From: Rhizophlyctis rosea
Taxonomy: Eukaryota; Chytridiomycota; Chytridiomycetes; Rhizophlyctidales; Rhizophlyctidaceae
DNA length: 64,000 nt
Assembly: GCA_027596075.1 (NCBI GenBank)
Contig: JADGJC010000216.1
Span: forward strand, 1 to 64,000
Direction: 5' to 3'
This document shows positions 35,602 to 46,472 of the stretch, in pieces (the stretch's first letter is position 1; every line of letters starts with the position of its first letter). Made by a program: the position numbers and the translations under genes. Under the pieces are notes generated by a model. The model was not told where the DNA came from. It was given only the letters and a program-made list of their open reading frames with translations, and did not search any database.

Positions 35602-38600
35602 TGAAAAGCATGTCCGACCGCGAATCGGTGGGCGGATGGTCGGGAAAGAGGGTGAGTGTGGATGTCAGAAGGTCCGTGAGTGGGTTGGAGGACATGGTTG
35701 CGGTCGTTCAAAAGGACTTGGAGAACTTTGAGATAGATGCGAGTGATATAGGATGGAAAATGAGTCTGGATGTCTGATGTGATTGAATTCGTTACAGTGC
35801 AAGGGCGGTATCCGGGACGGCCACTCTTTATACATATATCTAATTAGACAATGCCATCGCGGGCGAGTTGGCATAAATTGGTGTCTGGCGACTGCGCCAT
35901 GAACTCGCCCACTCACCTGTCAAAACTTTGTAGATTCAGCCCACGCCCATGTTCGATTTTGGAAGGTTTGCTGTCGTTCAAAATAAAGTTCCCGATCGGG
36001 CAAGCATGGAAGGTTGATCGTTCCATGTGGCGGATACCATTCAAATGTCTCAATCTTGAGAAAGCTCCACGGATTATCGTTCTTTGTTAACGAACATCCT
36101 GTACAATAGCAAAATCCATTGTTGGAAAATGTAATGTTGGATGTGGCGGTGGCTTGTATGCAAGGACCCTGATTTTGGATCTTCAACAGTTTGTCCCGAC
36201 GAACCTACAGATTGAAAATGGTTGGAGTGCATGTTCAGACAGCATCTCAAAAATCTCGCTAGATGCTCTGCCATTTGTAGCAACAAGCGAGCAATGGACG
36301 AGAGGCAGATGTGTAACTTGTGTCAAAGAGCAATAATGCACTTTCAGAGTGTGAAGGATAAACAGGAATGGGGAGCTAACGAATTTCCTCTTGAAATGGC
36401 CATCCGCGGCGGAAGGTGCCGGATTTTGGAACATGAAATTGACGCCGCTACGGTATAATCAAATCAGCATGCAGTCCAGAAGGCGTCCGCACTTGTCAAA
36501 CGAGAGAGTGTGGCTGCGGGGACGCAAAACAGCCACAAAAAGAGAACATCCGACAGTCAAATTCCGCAACAAGGCATAGGCAGCTACCAGTCCGTATGTT
36601 ACTGCGGAATATGCCAAAGCTGCATGCTGAGTCTGTCACGCAGGTTGGGTGACCTGCCGATGCCTTCTAATTTGTGAGGCGCATTGGGCGTTTGATCAGC
36701 AATGATAAGCGACCAGTCGCTCAAGCGACAGATTTTCAATTTGGACCAATAGTTGCGCTTCCGGGCTTGAAATACATGAGCGTTGCACTGTCTACTTATA
36801 CATAAAATGACAGTCGCTGCGCGTCTAGTGCTGGTGACTTTGGTGAGCATTTTTCGTCGGTGTACCGAGGAGCGGCAAGACGTTGCTGAATGCGCCTGAT
36901 TGTCCAAGTCGGTGCTCTTGAGTCTCCTCTCTTTGTCATCGCCAATGTGACGGCCATAATTGACAATGACGATCGATGTACCCACTTTTGCACTCCCTTG
37001 AGATCGTTCAAAAGGTGTTGCCCTTGGATTCACACTTCGCATTCTGCTTACCGAACCAGTTAACACAACGGATTGAGCCACCTGGTCGTCGTTGAACACT
37101 GATCAGCTTTTTTGGTCTGCGATCATTGCACCTCCTGTGTAAAGGGGGCGTCGAAAACTGAGGAGTCTGATTCAAGCTAGGCGATGGGCGGCACGTCCAA
37201 TGGGCTTCCAGTGAACCAATTCATCGAGTCAAAACTGTATGCATTGATGCTGCACTAAAAAGGAGATGTATACTAATTGATTTTTGCACCGGACGAGTCA
37301 TCCGTAATATCTGTCAGCCTCGGCAGCCATGAAGTGAGACTTAGCTCCTGCACGGGGTCCGGTCACAACATGTTTAATGGTGACGACAATCATGGCAAAG
37401 GTTGGCAACATTCAGGAATGTAACATGTTGCCGGCCTGTTGGAGATTTCACCGTAATTCTGTCAGAAAAAAGGGCGGATATTGGATCTCTTAATCTTGAT
37501 CATGTTCATGGAGGATACTTTGGTCACAGGAAGGCGTTGGGTGAAGGTGGGAATCCCGTGGAACGCGCGTTCATCACATCCTCCCCCATGTCTGTGACTT
37601 CTGTGTCTACATATCGAATGCAGGGTTAGGATCTCGTGATTCAGACGACATACCACCTGTCTGAAGGCCTGTGTAGAGCCGTTTGCATGAGGCCCCTCAG
37701 TCACCCTGAATCCACTCTATTCTGAAGCTGATGTCTCGAATTGAAGATAGTTCATAATACATCCTCAGTATGGGGCGTTTATTTTTTTGTCTGAAATGTT
37801 CTGAGCGCCAGAATTCAACATGTTTTGTTATGATTGGCTTTTATGGGTAATCGTGGTGGAAGATGGGCCAAAATCTGGCCCGTGTTAGAGATATTGCATC
37901 AGCGTCCCAACCCTTTGTGGGTAATCTCGGTATCTGCGAACTCAAAACTTATTGTGTTTGCGACATTGATTCTTTGTGCAGGTCGAGTCTATCAAACCAA
38001 GCTATTTAAACGAGCCAAAATTGGGCAGAAACAAGGATCAAGATAGTACTAAAGCTTTTCCCCCTTGATCTGGCGGCTTGTATCTGCTGATTCTTTTTTA
38101 CCCGAGAGGCGCAACCGATGTATTCTCAAATCTTCCATGGCGCAATGTCCAATTGTCCGGAATCACGTTCTTCCAAGACCAAACCGCCGATTTCAGTGAA
38201 AGGTGAGAGGGGGGGGTTACGATTGCATCTGTAGCGGCATGCCCTTTAAAGTCCAATTTTTCTATTATGCATCCTTATCTCCCGTTCTTAGCTTTGAGCC
38301 GGCACACATCAGTGACGAAATGTCTTGAAGACGGTGGCTTGTGGATGCCGCTCAAACATCTATCAGTAATTGGATTGTGCAGCTTCATAGTCTCGGGTTT
38401 TACAAGACCTTCACCACGATCTACGCAACGATACTTGATGATGTTTCAGGCAAAATCGTGCTGAATGGAATTCCCTCTGCAAAAGATAGTAAATGTTGTA
38501 ATCCGGTCGGGGTTTCCCTCTTCCTCGGCTTTGGCAGTCCCACCATTGTGAGTTCAAACTCCGTTGGGCATGTCGACGGCTCGAGATGTCTTGCATCATT

Positions 38601-40393
38601 CGTGTGCCTTGAGCGACAGGCTGACGTGACAATAAAATTGGGGTTTTGCAAAACTGTTTTTTTGATCTGAGTTGGGGTCTACGCTTTACCATAGTACTAG
38701 TTGAAGGTGGCATTCGAAAGAAAAGCCTGGATTCGGCAACCATTGAGCGGATGCCGGATAGATATCGAAACTCACATATTTACTTCAGGTGGGATGTCAT
38801 CCTTTTCCGCAGGATGTATGCTCTCTCATTGTTCATCAAAACTTCGATATGGGGCTTGTGTAGCCTCAGGTTCATACCATTGACTTCTCCGAGTGGCAAT
38901 CAAACCAATGCTCCAATGGTGATCCATCTTTACCGGGTTTTTTTTTTTTCGGAATTGCTTACCTGATTGGGGCATCAGTTATAATCAAAACTGCGTCCCA
39001 TAGAAAAACGAAATGTCACATTCAGCGGGGTGAGCATATAGCGAGACTACACGCAAGGCAGTTTTCCGCTACCGCAGGCTATGGATGTTGAGATGTATAT
39101 TTTCAGTTCCGAATGATAGTACAGTCCAAGTGGGTTTCAGACTTTTCAGGACGCCGGTTCGTCCATTTCCTTGCCACTCATCATCATGGAGGCTCATGAT
39201 TGTTTGACCTTCTCAATCGTGGACTGCCGTAGCAGTCGTAGCCAACTTTCATTGCAATTCATTTTTGCCATTTGTGATCAATGGGGATGGTGCAAAACCG
39301 TTCGGAGTGTTCAGCGTCCTCGCAAGCCGCCGTCAACTGGTACTGCCGAGTGATTTGAACACTGATTGATTGACTTCGACAGGCACTGTATCTGGTCGCC
39401 TGGGGTTTCTGGGCATCGCACTTCATCATATTGGCTGGTGCACAAAGCCGTTCACATTTGTACTCGTCTGAGGGTCGAACGGATGAACTTCTCTTCAAGC
39501 CTGTTTCAATGGGGGGAACGGCAACATCATCGCTTGCATCATTATTTGACAATGATTCAGGCGCTCTGTCATTCAGTTCATCCATCAAAATAGTTGTCGG
39601 AACAGACAAGACAAGCTGCAGACTTCGGAGGCGTCAGATCGGGTAAATTTGTTCTGCTCGTCTACCTCCAATGTCCCACCCACATCCATAGTGGCATTTT
39701 TCAATGCAACCTCGTCTGCTTTCCTCAAGTCGGTGAAATATCGATATTTCAATGTGATGCAATCATCCTTTTTCTGAACAGTTATAAGTCCGCATGCAAC
39801 TCCTCGCCCAGTCAAAGTGTTAAATGTCTCCCACGGTGCTCAACGTGCAAGTGGTTTTTCTCTTTTCTGCGTGCAGTTGCCAGGTGGCAGGACCCCACCC
39901 CGACGCGATCAAGCCCCACGGGTTTTCATTGGACGCGACGCGTCTGGAATAAGTGGCACTAAATACAGAGAAGGCAAGTTACATAACAAGCCTCACCACC
40001 TCCCCTTCTCCACCAATCATGACATCAATGATGGGATCGGGGATCAATCAACAAGTCCAGATGTCCGGGATGGAGGAGATCATAGATGGTGAGAGACCGT
40101 GGGGATGGGAATGGGAATGGGAAAGAACAACTTCCTATCGCTCATCTAATTCCCTTCATCACGTTTCACCCATTTTCCCACGCTATCGTCACCTACCTCG
40201 TATACTACAGAGCGATCACACACCATATATTAGATACCCGAAGTTTCGACTGATCCTCGCCGTGTGGATACTTACATACTAAAGCACACTGATCATCGTC
40301 AACGCGACCGATCAAAGCAACAGCCCCATCTAACTTTGCTCGTTTACCTTACACCTCTCCTTCCCATCCCATCACACCCGAAAAGCATCAACA
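35602..40393. other. gene-poor spacer, about 4.8 kb
   Basis: No credible gene or RNA gene was found. Frames of up to 166 aa (36599-37099, minus) have no motif. A 13-base T tract is at about 38940. The last 400 bases (40000-40393) are probably the promoter and leader of the + strand gene that starts at 40394 and become C-rich just before its ATG. Confidence 0.5.
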
Positions 40394-42043
40394 ATGGGCA
40401 TCCCTCTCCCCGACTTTGACAAATCATCCGGCGGCAAGACAAACTCACGCAGGGACCGCGGAATCCACCTCAGGCACAGGCCTTACCAGTACAGGCTCGC
40501 AGAATCACTCCCACAACGTGGCGATATCGTTCCTGTATCCTCCCGTGGTTCCTCATCAGCCTTTCTCAACGATGAAGAACGGCAACAACAGCCTCCGCGG
40601 TCTCGTGTGGTCATTGAGCGACTGGAACACGAGGACTCACGGAGGGCTGACATGTTTGAGACTTTGCAGAGTTTCATGAGGAATAGGAGGAGGATTGCCG
40701 GGAGTGGGAGTGGCAGTGGCAGTGGGAGCAGGGCTGTTGGGGTGGGTGAGGTTCGGCAGGGCGAGTTGAGTGGGTCGGGTGAGGTGAATGCCTTGGGTGG
40801 AGTGGGTAGGTCTGGTGAGATGGGTGGGTCGAGTGGGATGGGTGGGTTGGGTGAGGCCGGCGGGTTGGGTGAGGCGGGTGGGTCGGGTGGAATGGGTAGG
40901 GATCGTGGAGTGGTTGCTGATGATTTCGATGATGATGAAGAGATTGTGGACCCATCTCGGTGTGAGTATCAAATATCTTATTGGATTGGACGAAATTTAT
41001 TTGAAAATTCCCAATGCTAACGGGATTCCGATCGCATGCACACAGTCCGCTCGCGCATCCTCCCTACCGGAAGCAGGCGATCCTTCGGCGCCCGCATCAA
41101 CCGTGGCATACCCGAATGGCCTCGTGAGTATCATATTGTTGATCAAAACTACAAAGGATCATGGGAATTGCATCGTTCATAAAGATCGATATGGTGGCTG
41201 GGGCTGAAACGTCGGAATAAGCTTCAATCACCCATCACAATTTTGATCAAAGATGCAGGACTCGGAAGAGACGTTTCATTCCATAGACAAGGGCGCACAC
41301 AAAATGCAAAGCGCGTTCTCACCCTATCCGTAAAATACCATTAGGTGACACAACCACACCCCATCGCCGCCCCCTAATCCTCTACCCCCCTTCCTCGCCG
41401 CAATCCTCCGACTCCGACCACGACTTCATTCCGCAACAACACCACACCCCAACATCCTCCCTCTCAGCCTCCTCCTCCTCCGACTCCGACACCGAACCGG
41501 AACAGCCTTACTCCCCGCCCAACAACGACGCCGATAACGGACCCCTTTATTGGAATCAGTCTGATTCGGAGTTGTTGGCACGTGTGAAGGAGGAGTATGA
41601 GGCTCTTCAGGGTGTTGTTGGGAGGAATTTGGAGTATTTGAGGGGATGTGAGGGGGAGTTTGAAGGGGAGGTTGTGGGAGTTAGGAGGTGGTTGAGGAGG
41701 GTTGATGTTGGGGTTAGGGCGGTTAGGAGGGAGGTGGAGGGGTTTGGGAGGGATGGCGGTGCTAGTGGTGAGTGTTGAGTTTGATTTTTTTTTGTTGTAG
41801 TTGTTGTGTTGGTGATTTCTTATATTGTATTCTTTTTTAGATGAGCTCGCAGCCAGCTCTTCTCGTCGCGTGGCGATGGAGGATATCTTGAATGCGAGGC
41901 CGACGGGGGAGACGATTGGGGGGGATTCGGATATCTGGAATTTACAGATTCCGGATGTTTCGGAGTTTGTGCGTGGGATGGGAGTTGATGGAGAGGTGGG
42001 GAGGGTGGAGGGGCATGCGGGGTTGGATGTTGATGCTGAGTGA
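40394..42043 (+). CDS. orphan protein with Gly-rich repeats and an Arg-rich helix (423 aa, 4 exons)
   Basis: I recognise no family. Exons 40394-40961, 41046-41123, 41345-41767 and 41841-42043 have consensus GT-AG borders (three gtgagt donors) and consistent phase, totalling 1272 bases. In order: a basic, Arg/Gln/Ser-rich head; RADMFETLQSFMRNRRR (about 75-91); a long Gly/Ser region from about 93 to 175 with GSGSGSGSR and imperfect GGLGEAGG-type repeats; an acidic FDDDEEIVDPSR; a short Arg-rich exon 2 (RSRILPTGSRRSFGARIN); a Pro/Ser/Asp-rich part (SASSSSDSDTEPEQPYSPP); a probable coiled coil (ELLARVKEEYEALQGVVGRN); and a conserved-looking end (RRVAMEDILNARPTG, IWNLQIPDVSEFVRGM). A degenerate copy of this last exon lies at about 45.3 kb, which supports exon 4 being real. 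Mostly disordered and possibly nuclear; function unknown. Confidence 0.7.
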
Positions 42044-42509
42044 TGGGGGTGTGGGTGGTTTTGGTGTGGGGTTGGGATGGTGGTTGGGCCATGCGGAGTG
42101 TGATGGGGTGGGAAATACCCGGTTGCGAGCGATAGATTGGATTTGTGCTTCTTCCTTGTCTGTTTGTTTTTGTTTGACTTCCTTTGCTTTTCTTGTTGTT
42201 GTTTTGAAGGTTGTTCGTCTCGCTGTAAATATTACTTTTTGCATATGTGGTTCTTCGTAAGCTCAGTTCATTCATTTGTGGCTGGCATTTGCCATGGTGT
42301 GACGGCCGCAAGGCGCTCCTGTGCGCAGTTTTGCAGCATGTGGGGGTCTTTCGCCTCCTTTCCCTTCATGGCATTCCTTTTTGTTTGTTCATGCTGCTTC
42401 GTCGCCATGGATATTGATAGCTTGAGGAGACATTTTTTTGAGATGGTTATTTGATGTTTGTTCATGAGCTTCAGTTGCATGCGATGTGGTGCAAACCATA
42501 CCTCTGCAA

Positions 42510-42688
42510 TCACCTGCCATATCTGGTCGGTCGATTGTCTTTTTTTTTTTTTTCTCTTTATGGTTTGGTCGGTGAGAGGATGTTTGGTGTCGGAAATCGC
42601 ACTGTCGCGCATTGAGCATTCCGTATTTCCGGGTTGTATTGAGGGCGGGGAAAACTTGGTTCCTATCTTTCTAAAAATATGTTGATGG
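42510..42688 (+). repeat. diverged duplicated block, copy A (truncated by gap)
   Basis: The order of motifs matches copy B (43215-43370): ctgccat followed by T-rich ttttt-ctctt, ttggtgt-gaaat-gc, a ttgta-t-gagggngggaaaa-ttggt-cc block, and actttctac/tctttctaa. A tract of about 14 T sits at 42540. The right edge is cut by the N run. Confidence 0.4.
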
Positions 42689-42710
42689 NNNNNNNNNNNN
42701 NNNNNNNNNN
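42689..42710. other. assembly gap (22 N)
   Basis: Undetermined bases lie between ttgatgg and ccgcccgcccggg. The gap falls at the end of copy A of a local duplication and just before a GC-rich start, the kind of place where assemblers break. Its true size is unknown. Confidence 0.98.
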
Positions 42711-43214
42711 CCGCCCGCCCGGGTGTAAGTGGGTGCCAAGATTTTGTCTGAGCGTTCTTCCTTCCACATGCGCTGGCAGAAGATGGTGAAGTCGGACGTG
42801 AGGTATGGTTTTGACTGTTGCGAGTGGAGGGAGTGACGGGCTGGAATTGTGGTCCGTGCGATTGTGTATTGACTATGATCAGTCAACCAATGGTGGGCGA
42901 CTCACACGGTTGGCCGTTCCACATGGAAATTTGTCTTTGTTATCTTACTCAACACATGATTTGTCGTGACTCAGTTCAACGTACGTTGGCTTCTCCACTC
43001 CATGTTAGGAGCAGTGGGTTTGGTGTCGCCAGAAGACATCTCTCACGCGGTTTGTCAACCCCCGCGATATTTTTTCGCCTTTTGTTGTTTGCTGACTTCA
43101 TTTTTTGATTTTCACCGTTTCTGACTGCGGAGAGACTTGCAACATTAGGAGAGTTTTTCGAATGTCTTGGAATAGGATATTCCGCCGCGATGAATGAGGC
43201 CCCAACCCCTAACC

Positions 43215-43370
43215 CTGCCATCTGCTGTTGCAAGTAGTGGAGTGTTTTTGGTCTCTTTCGCTTCTGTCTTTGTTTGCAGCGATAGGTTGGTGTGTGAAAT
43301 AGCGGTTTCAAGACCCACTTTTGATTGTAATGGAGGGGGAAAATTGGTCCCACTTTTCTACGAATGAGTG
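43215..43370 (+). repeat. diverged duplicated block, copy B
   Basis: Partner of 42510-42688 in the same orientation, about 700 bases downstream. Shared motifs occur in the same order (ctgccatctg, ttttggtctcttt, ttggtgtgtgaaata, ggagggggaaaattggtccc, cttttctacgaatg). No coding potential is evident, so this is an old local duplication or a repeat family member. Confidence 0.4.
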
Positions 43371-44162
43371 CCGGCACGGCGGTTGATTTTCTTTTCCCTT
43401 GTACATTTGGTTCCGGTAGTCAAATGGTCCATTGGATGGTGTGGGGGGGAAGATACTGAGGAATGGAAAGTTGGATGATGCGTGGTATTGTGCGATTGCT
43501 ACTATCATGAACTGACCATTGAACTGGATAAGTGGTGCTTGTGGGCCGGCTCCATGCCATGCGGATAACTTGTTTCCGGTTTGCATGACCATCATTAACC
43601 TTGAATCTTACATGGACATGTCGGTGAATGTGGTGTAATTGATTTCAAGCCGTCATGGCCAACGATGGGAAGTTCGCAGGATTTCATGTTAGACCCTAAG
43701 AACGGATCCAACTACTTCTGCATGCAAGTTTCCTTTTTTTTTCTTTGGCGGAATGGCGTTGTCTGCATGAAACCCTCTTCAAAGTCAGTAGCGCATTGCA
43801 TTCAAAAGCTGAAAGATACAAGCACCCTTGTGAGGTACTTCGAATTTCTGCGTGTCAGCCTTGCGTTGTTGATTTATGCCTGCTCCACTTGAACCCCCCC
43901 AAAAGATGATGTTGAGAAGCTGAGCGTTGCTGGAATTTGCAGGGGGTGCCCCAGGTTGTTGCGATTCTTGAAGATGATCGCTTTGCATGAGTAGATTGCC
44001 AAGGGACAATCTCGCATTTGTATTGGACCAGTCCATGCGGAACACCTTTTGGCGGGAGAATTAACTATAGTTTTGGTTACCAGTGACTGTGACTCACATA
44101 GATGAGTAGGTGCAGCATTTCAAGTGAATAACACTCCGTTTTTTTGCTAGATTTCAGGATAT

Positions 44163-44183
44163 AGGACCCTGAAACGCGTCAAT
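44163..44183 (+). repeat. 21-base direct repeat, copy 1
   Basis: The exact sequence ataggaccctgaaacgcgtc (20 bases shown, plus a following a) recurs at about 46452-46472. A run of seven or more T lies upstream of both. The copies are about 2.3 kb apart with no transposon ORF between them. Confidence 0.6.
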
Positions 44184-45317
44184 ATTCAGCCACACCCGAA
44201 GTTCACACCCACCACAAGTCGGAAGGAAAACGGGGTCCAGAAGTCGAGTATCATAGGTGTAAGCTCAAACGAAGGAGCGGGTCTTTTGTTTAGTGTCTCA
44301 CCAAATGGTCCTCCACAGAAATAGTATCATACTGATGATCAGTGATTTGACCTTTTCGCAAAATTTTCCTACCAGAAGGGCATTTTTGTATATACGTGAA
44401 GTTTCAGGGGCATTTTGGTAATTTTCCCTTTCTTCAAATCCTCAGCTCGATCGGCATGACTAAGTTTCGCCCTGAAGACTCCCGCCAACGGCAGACTTTG
44501 TCGGAAGATATTTATCATTTATCGGAGATCCTTTCCTGGATGGTACATTCAAACCGGTGAGGACATTAAGAAGCTGCGACCCCTTCTTGCGTTACAGTCC
44601 CAGCAGCATACCAACAGGTTGACATCTGGACGTTTTCGCTGACCGGCTTCTTGGACTTTTTTTTTCTGGCACATATGACTGTTTCGCATCCGGAGCTTCA
44701 TTGATGTGAAAGGCTATGGCGACTGAAATCCGTTCATATGACCGAGGGAAAAAGGAAACCATACCGGAAAACTTGGAGTGAAGTCTGCAATGGAATTGTT
44801 CCGCATTTTCTCCCCGTCCTGTTCATTGCACTGTATGAGAATTCGGAAAACTGCCCGGAGCCTCTGGATATTGATTGATACTATGCGCCATCTGGGTTTT
44901 TTTTTGGTGGACGGGATGGCTCTCAATGAGCTGTCAGAACGGTGCATGATAAGCAGACTACTTGTGAGCCTGCGGGTTGTTTTGCATCCGCGTGGAACCA
45001 CGAAGGTAAAGATACCTTCCTTAGGCAGGATTCAGTATAGGCTACGAGCGTTTATCGGATGGTGTACGTACATCACAGAGGATGGTTTTCGTCCCAAGCA
45101 ATCTCTTTTTGCATCATGACACCCGTCGCAATGGAATCACGAAACCGAAGGTAATCGCATCAAACTGAATGTGCATGAAGGATGGTTGTGGTCGATTGCA
45201 ACGTCCGCCATCCACTGCGGCGCTAAGAATGAGCTTCTTTTTCTTCGGCACGGTTTGGAATCTTGAAAAATCATATTCGCGAATGTGTGTATACAATCCT
45301 TATATGCTCTCCTGCGC

Positions 45318-45420
45318 AGGTGAGCTCGCTTCTAGCTCTGTCGTCACGCTATGCTGGACGATATCTTGAACGCAGGCTGGGAGGACCGACAAAAAGACGT
45401 ACAACCTCCAAGTAAATAAA
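45318..45420 (+). pseudogene. decayed copy of the last exon of the orphan gene at 40394
   Basis: The bases around gagctcgcttctagctct and gacgatatcttgaacgc align with 41843-41900 (gagctcgcagccagctct, gaggatatcttgaatgc) at roughly three-quarters identity with small gaps. One frame reads HAMLDDILNAGWEDRQK, clearly related to RRVAMEDILNARPTG of the parent exon. A stop follows 20 or so codons later, the frame is broken upstream, and no other exon of the parent is seen nearby. An ag lies just before it, as at the parent acceptor. It is a gene relic from a local duplication. Confidence 0.5.
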
Positions 45421-46451
45421 AATAGACTCAGAGAAATCGACTGGTGCCAAGTCTTTCCTGTAAGTAATACCTGCTCCTCAAACCACCTTGAGATCTGACA
45501 TGCACCGGCCCCATACATAAGGGCCCAGCGAAGAGAAAACATTTGCAAGGCGGTTTGGCCAATGGGCAAGGCAACAACAGAGTGTAGCTTTGAGAGACTT
45601 CAAGGCTAGGTTGCGATTGATGTGGTGAATCACAAGATTTGTAATATGATCCGGTATGAGAAGACCTGACTAAGGTGGTGCGCTCATGGTCCCCGCTTTG
45701 GAATATCCTCTCCGCGGCGTCATGACTTTTTTTGGGGTGGCGGAAGGCTTCATCTCGGAAGGTGTATTAGGGGGCTGCAGATAGTTGAAGTTGGAGTTTT
45801 GCGACAAGTGGTTGAAGGGCTGTTTCGGGTCTTCTTCTGATGGTCATACAAAAGTCCAATCCGATGTGGTCCTTGTCCTTTTTCTCTTGCAAGTATCTAG
45901 CATTTTATGTCGCCTAACATAGAAAAGAACCAAACGGATCAAATTGCAGACAACCCTGCAGATGTGGGAGGTTTTCTTTTATAACAATTTCTGGGGATGG
46001 CAGCGGCTTGTACCAGGCCCTTACGCTTTGATTTTGCTCTCTTACCAAGATCACCAGCACTTGCAACCTCTCATGCTCTACAGCCCTTGAGACACTGATG
46101 TTGCCGACCTTGTCCCATGTGGACTGCTTTGTTCAAAGTCTCATTAGATGCATTCAAGGACTCAAAAGGATCATTCACCATATTGGGGATGTGTTCTCCT
46201 TTTTGTCCTTTGAGACACATTTGTATTATGACATTCAAGTGACGTACGGACACAAGTCGCAAACGATACTTTGTTGGAATGGGAGATGGGCTTCTCCCTT
46301 TCAAGCTGCGGTCTGTCGCACAATAGCATTAAGCATTGAAGATCCGGCCGTGTATGGTGAAGTCCGGTTGCACTTAATTGCGTCGCATGATCCACATCAA
46401 CCAAAAAGGTTTTTTGCAAACGTCTGTGCTTTTTTTTGTGATGTGCCGCCT

Positions 46452-46472
46452 GATAGGACCCTGAAACGCGTC
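46452..46472 (+). repeat. 21-base direct repeat, copy 2
   Basis: Exact partner of 44163-44183. The flanks beyond the T run do not align, so the pair are not obvious long terminal repeats. Confidence 0.6.

Noticed and set aside
35523..35711. Alternative first exon of the ankyrin gene from ATG 35711 or 35695
   Set aside because: Neither frame can be joined to the ankyrin frame by an intron longer than 17 bases; ATG 35601 is simpler, though the start stays uncertain.
36599..37099. 166-aa minus-strand ORF in the 35.6-40.4 kb spacer
   Set aside because: No recognisable motif, no intron-linked neighbours, and composition like the other random frames.
44163..46472. An LTR retrotransposon bounded by the 21-base repeats
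   Set aside because: The repeats are only 21 bases, the flanks do not align, and no retroelement protein lies between them.
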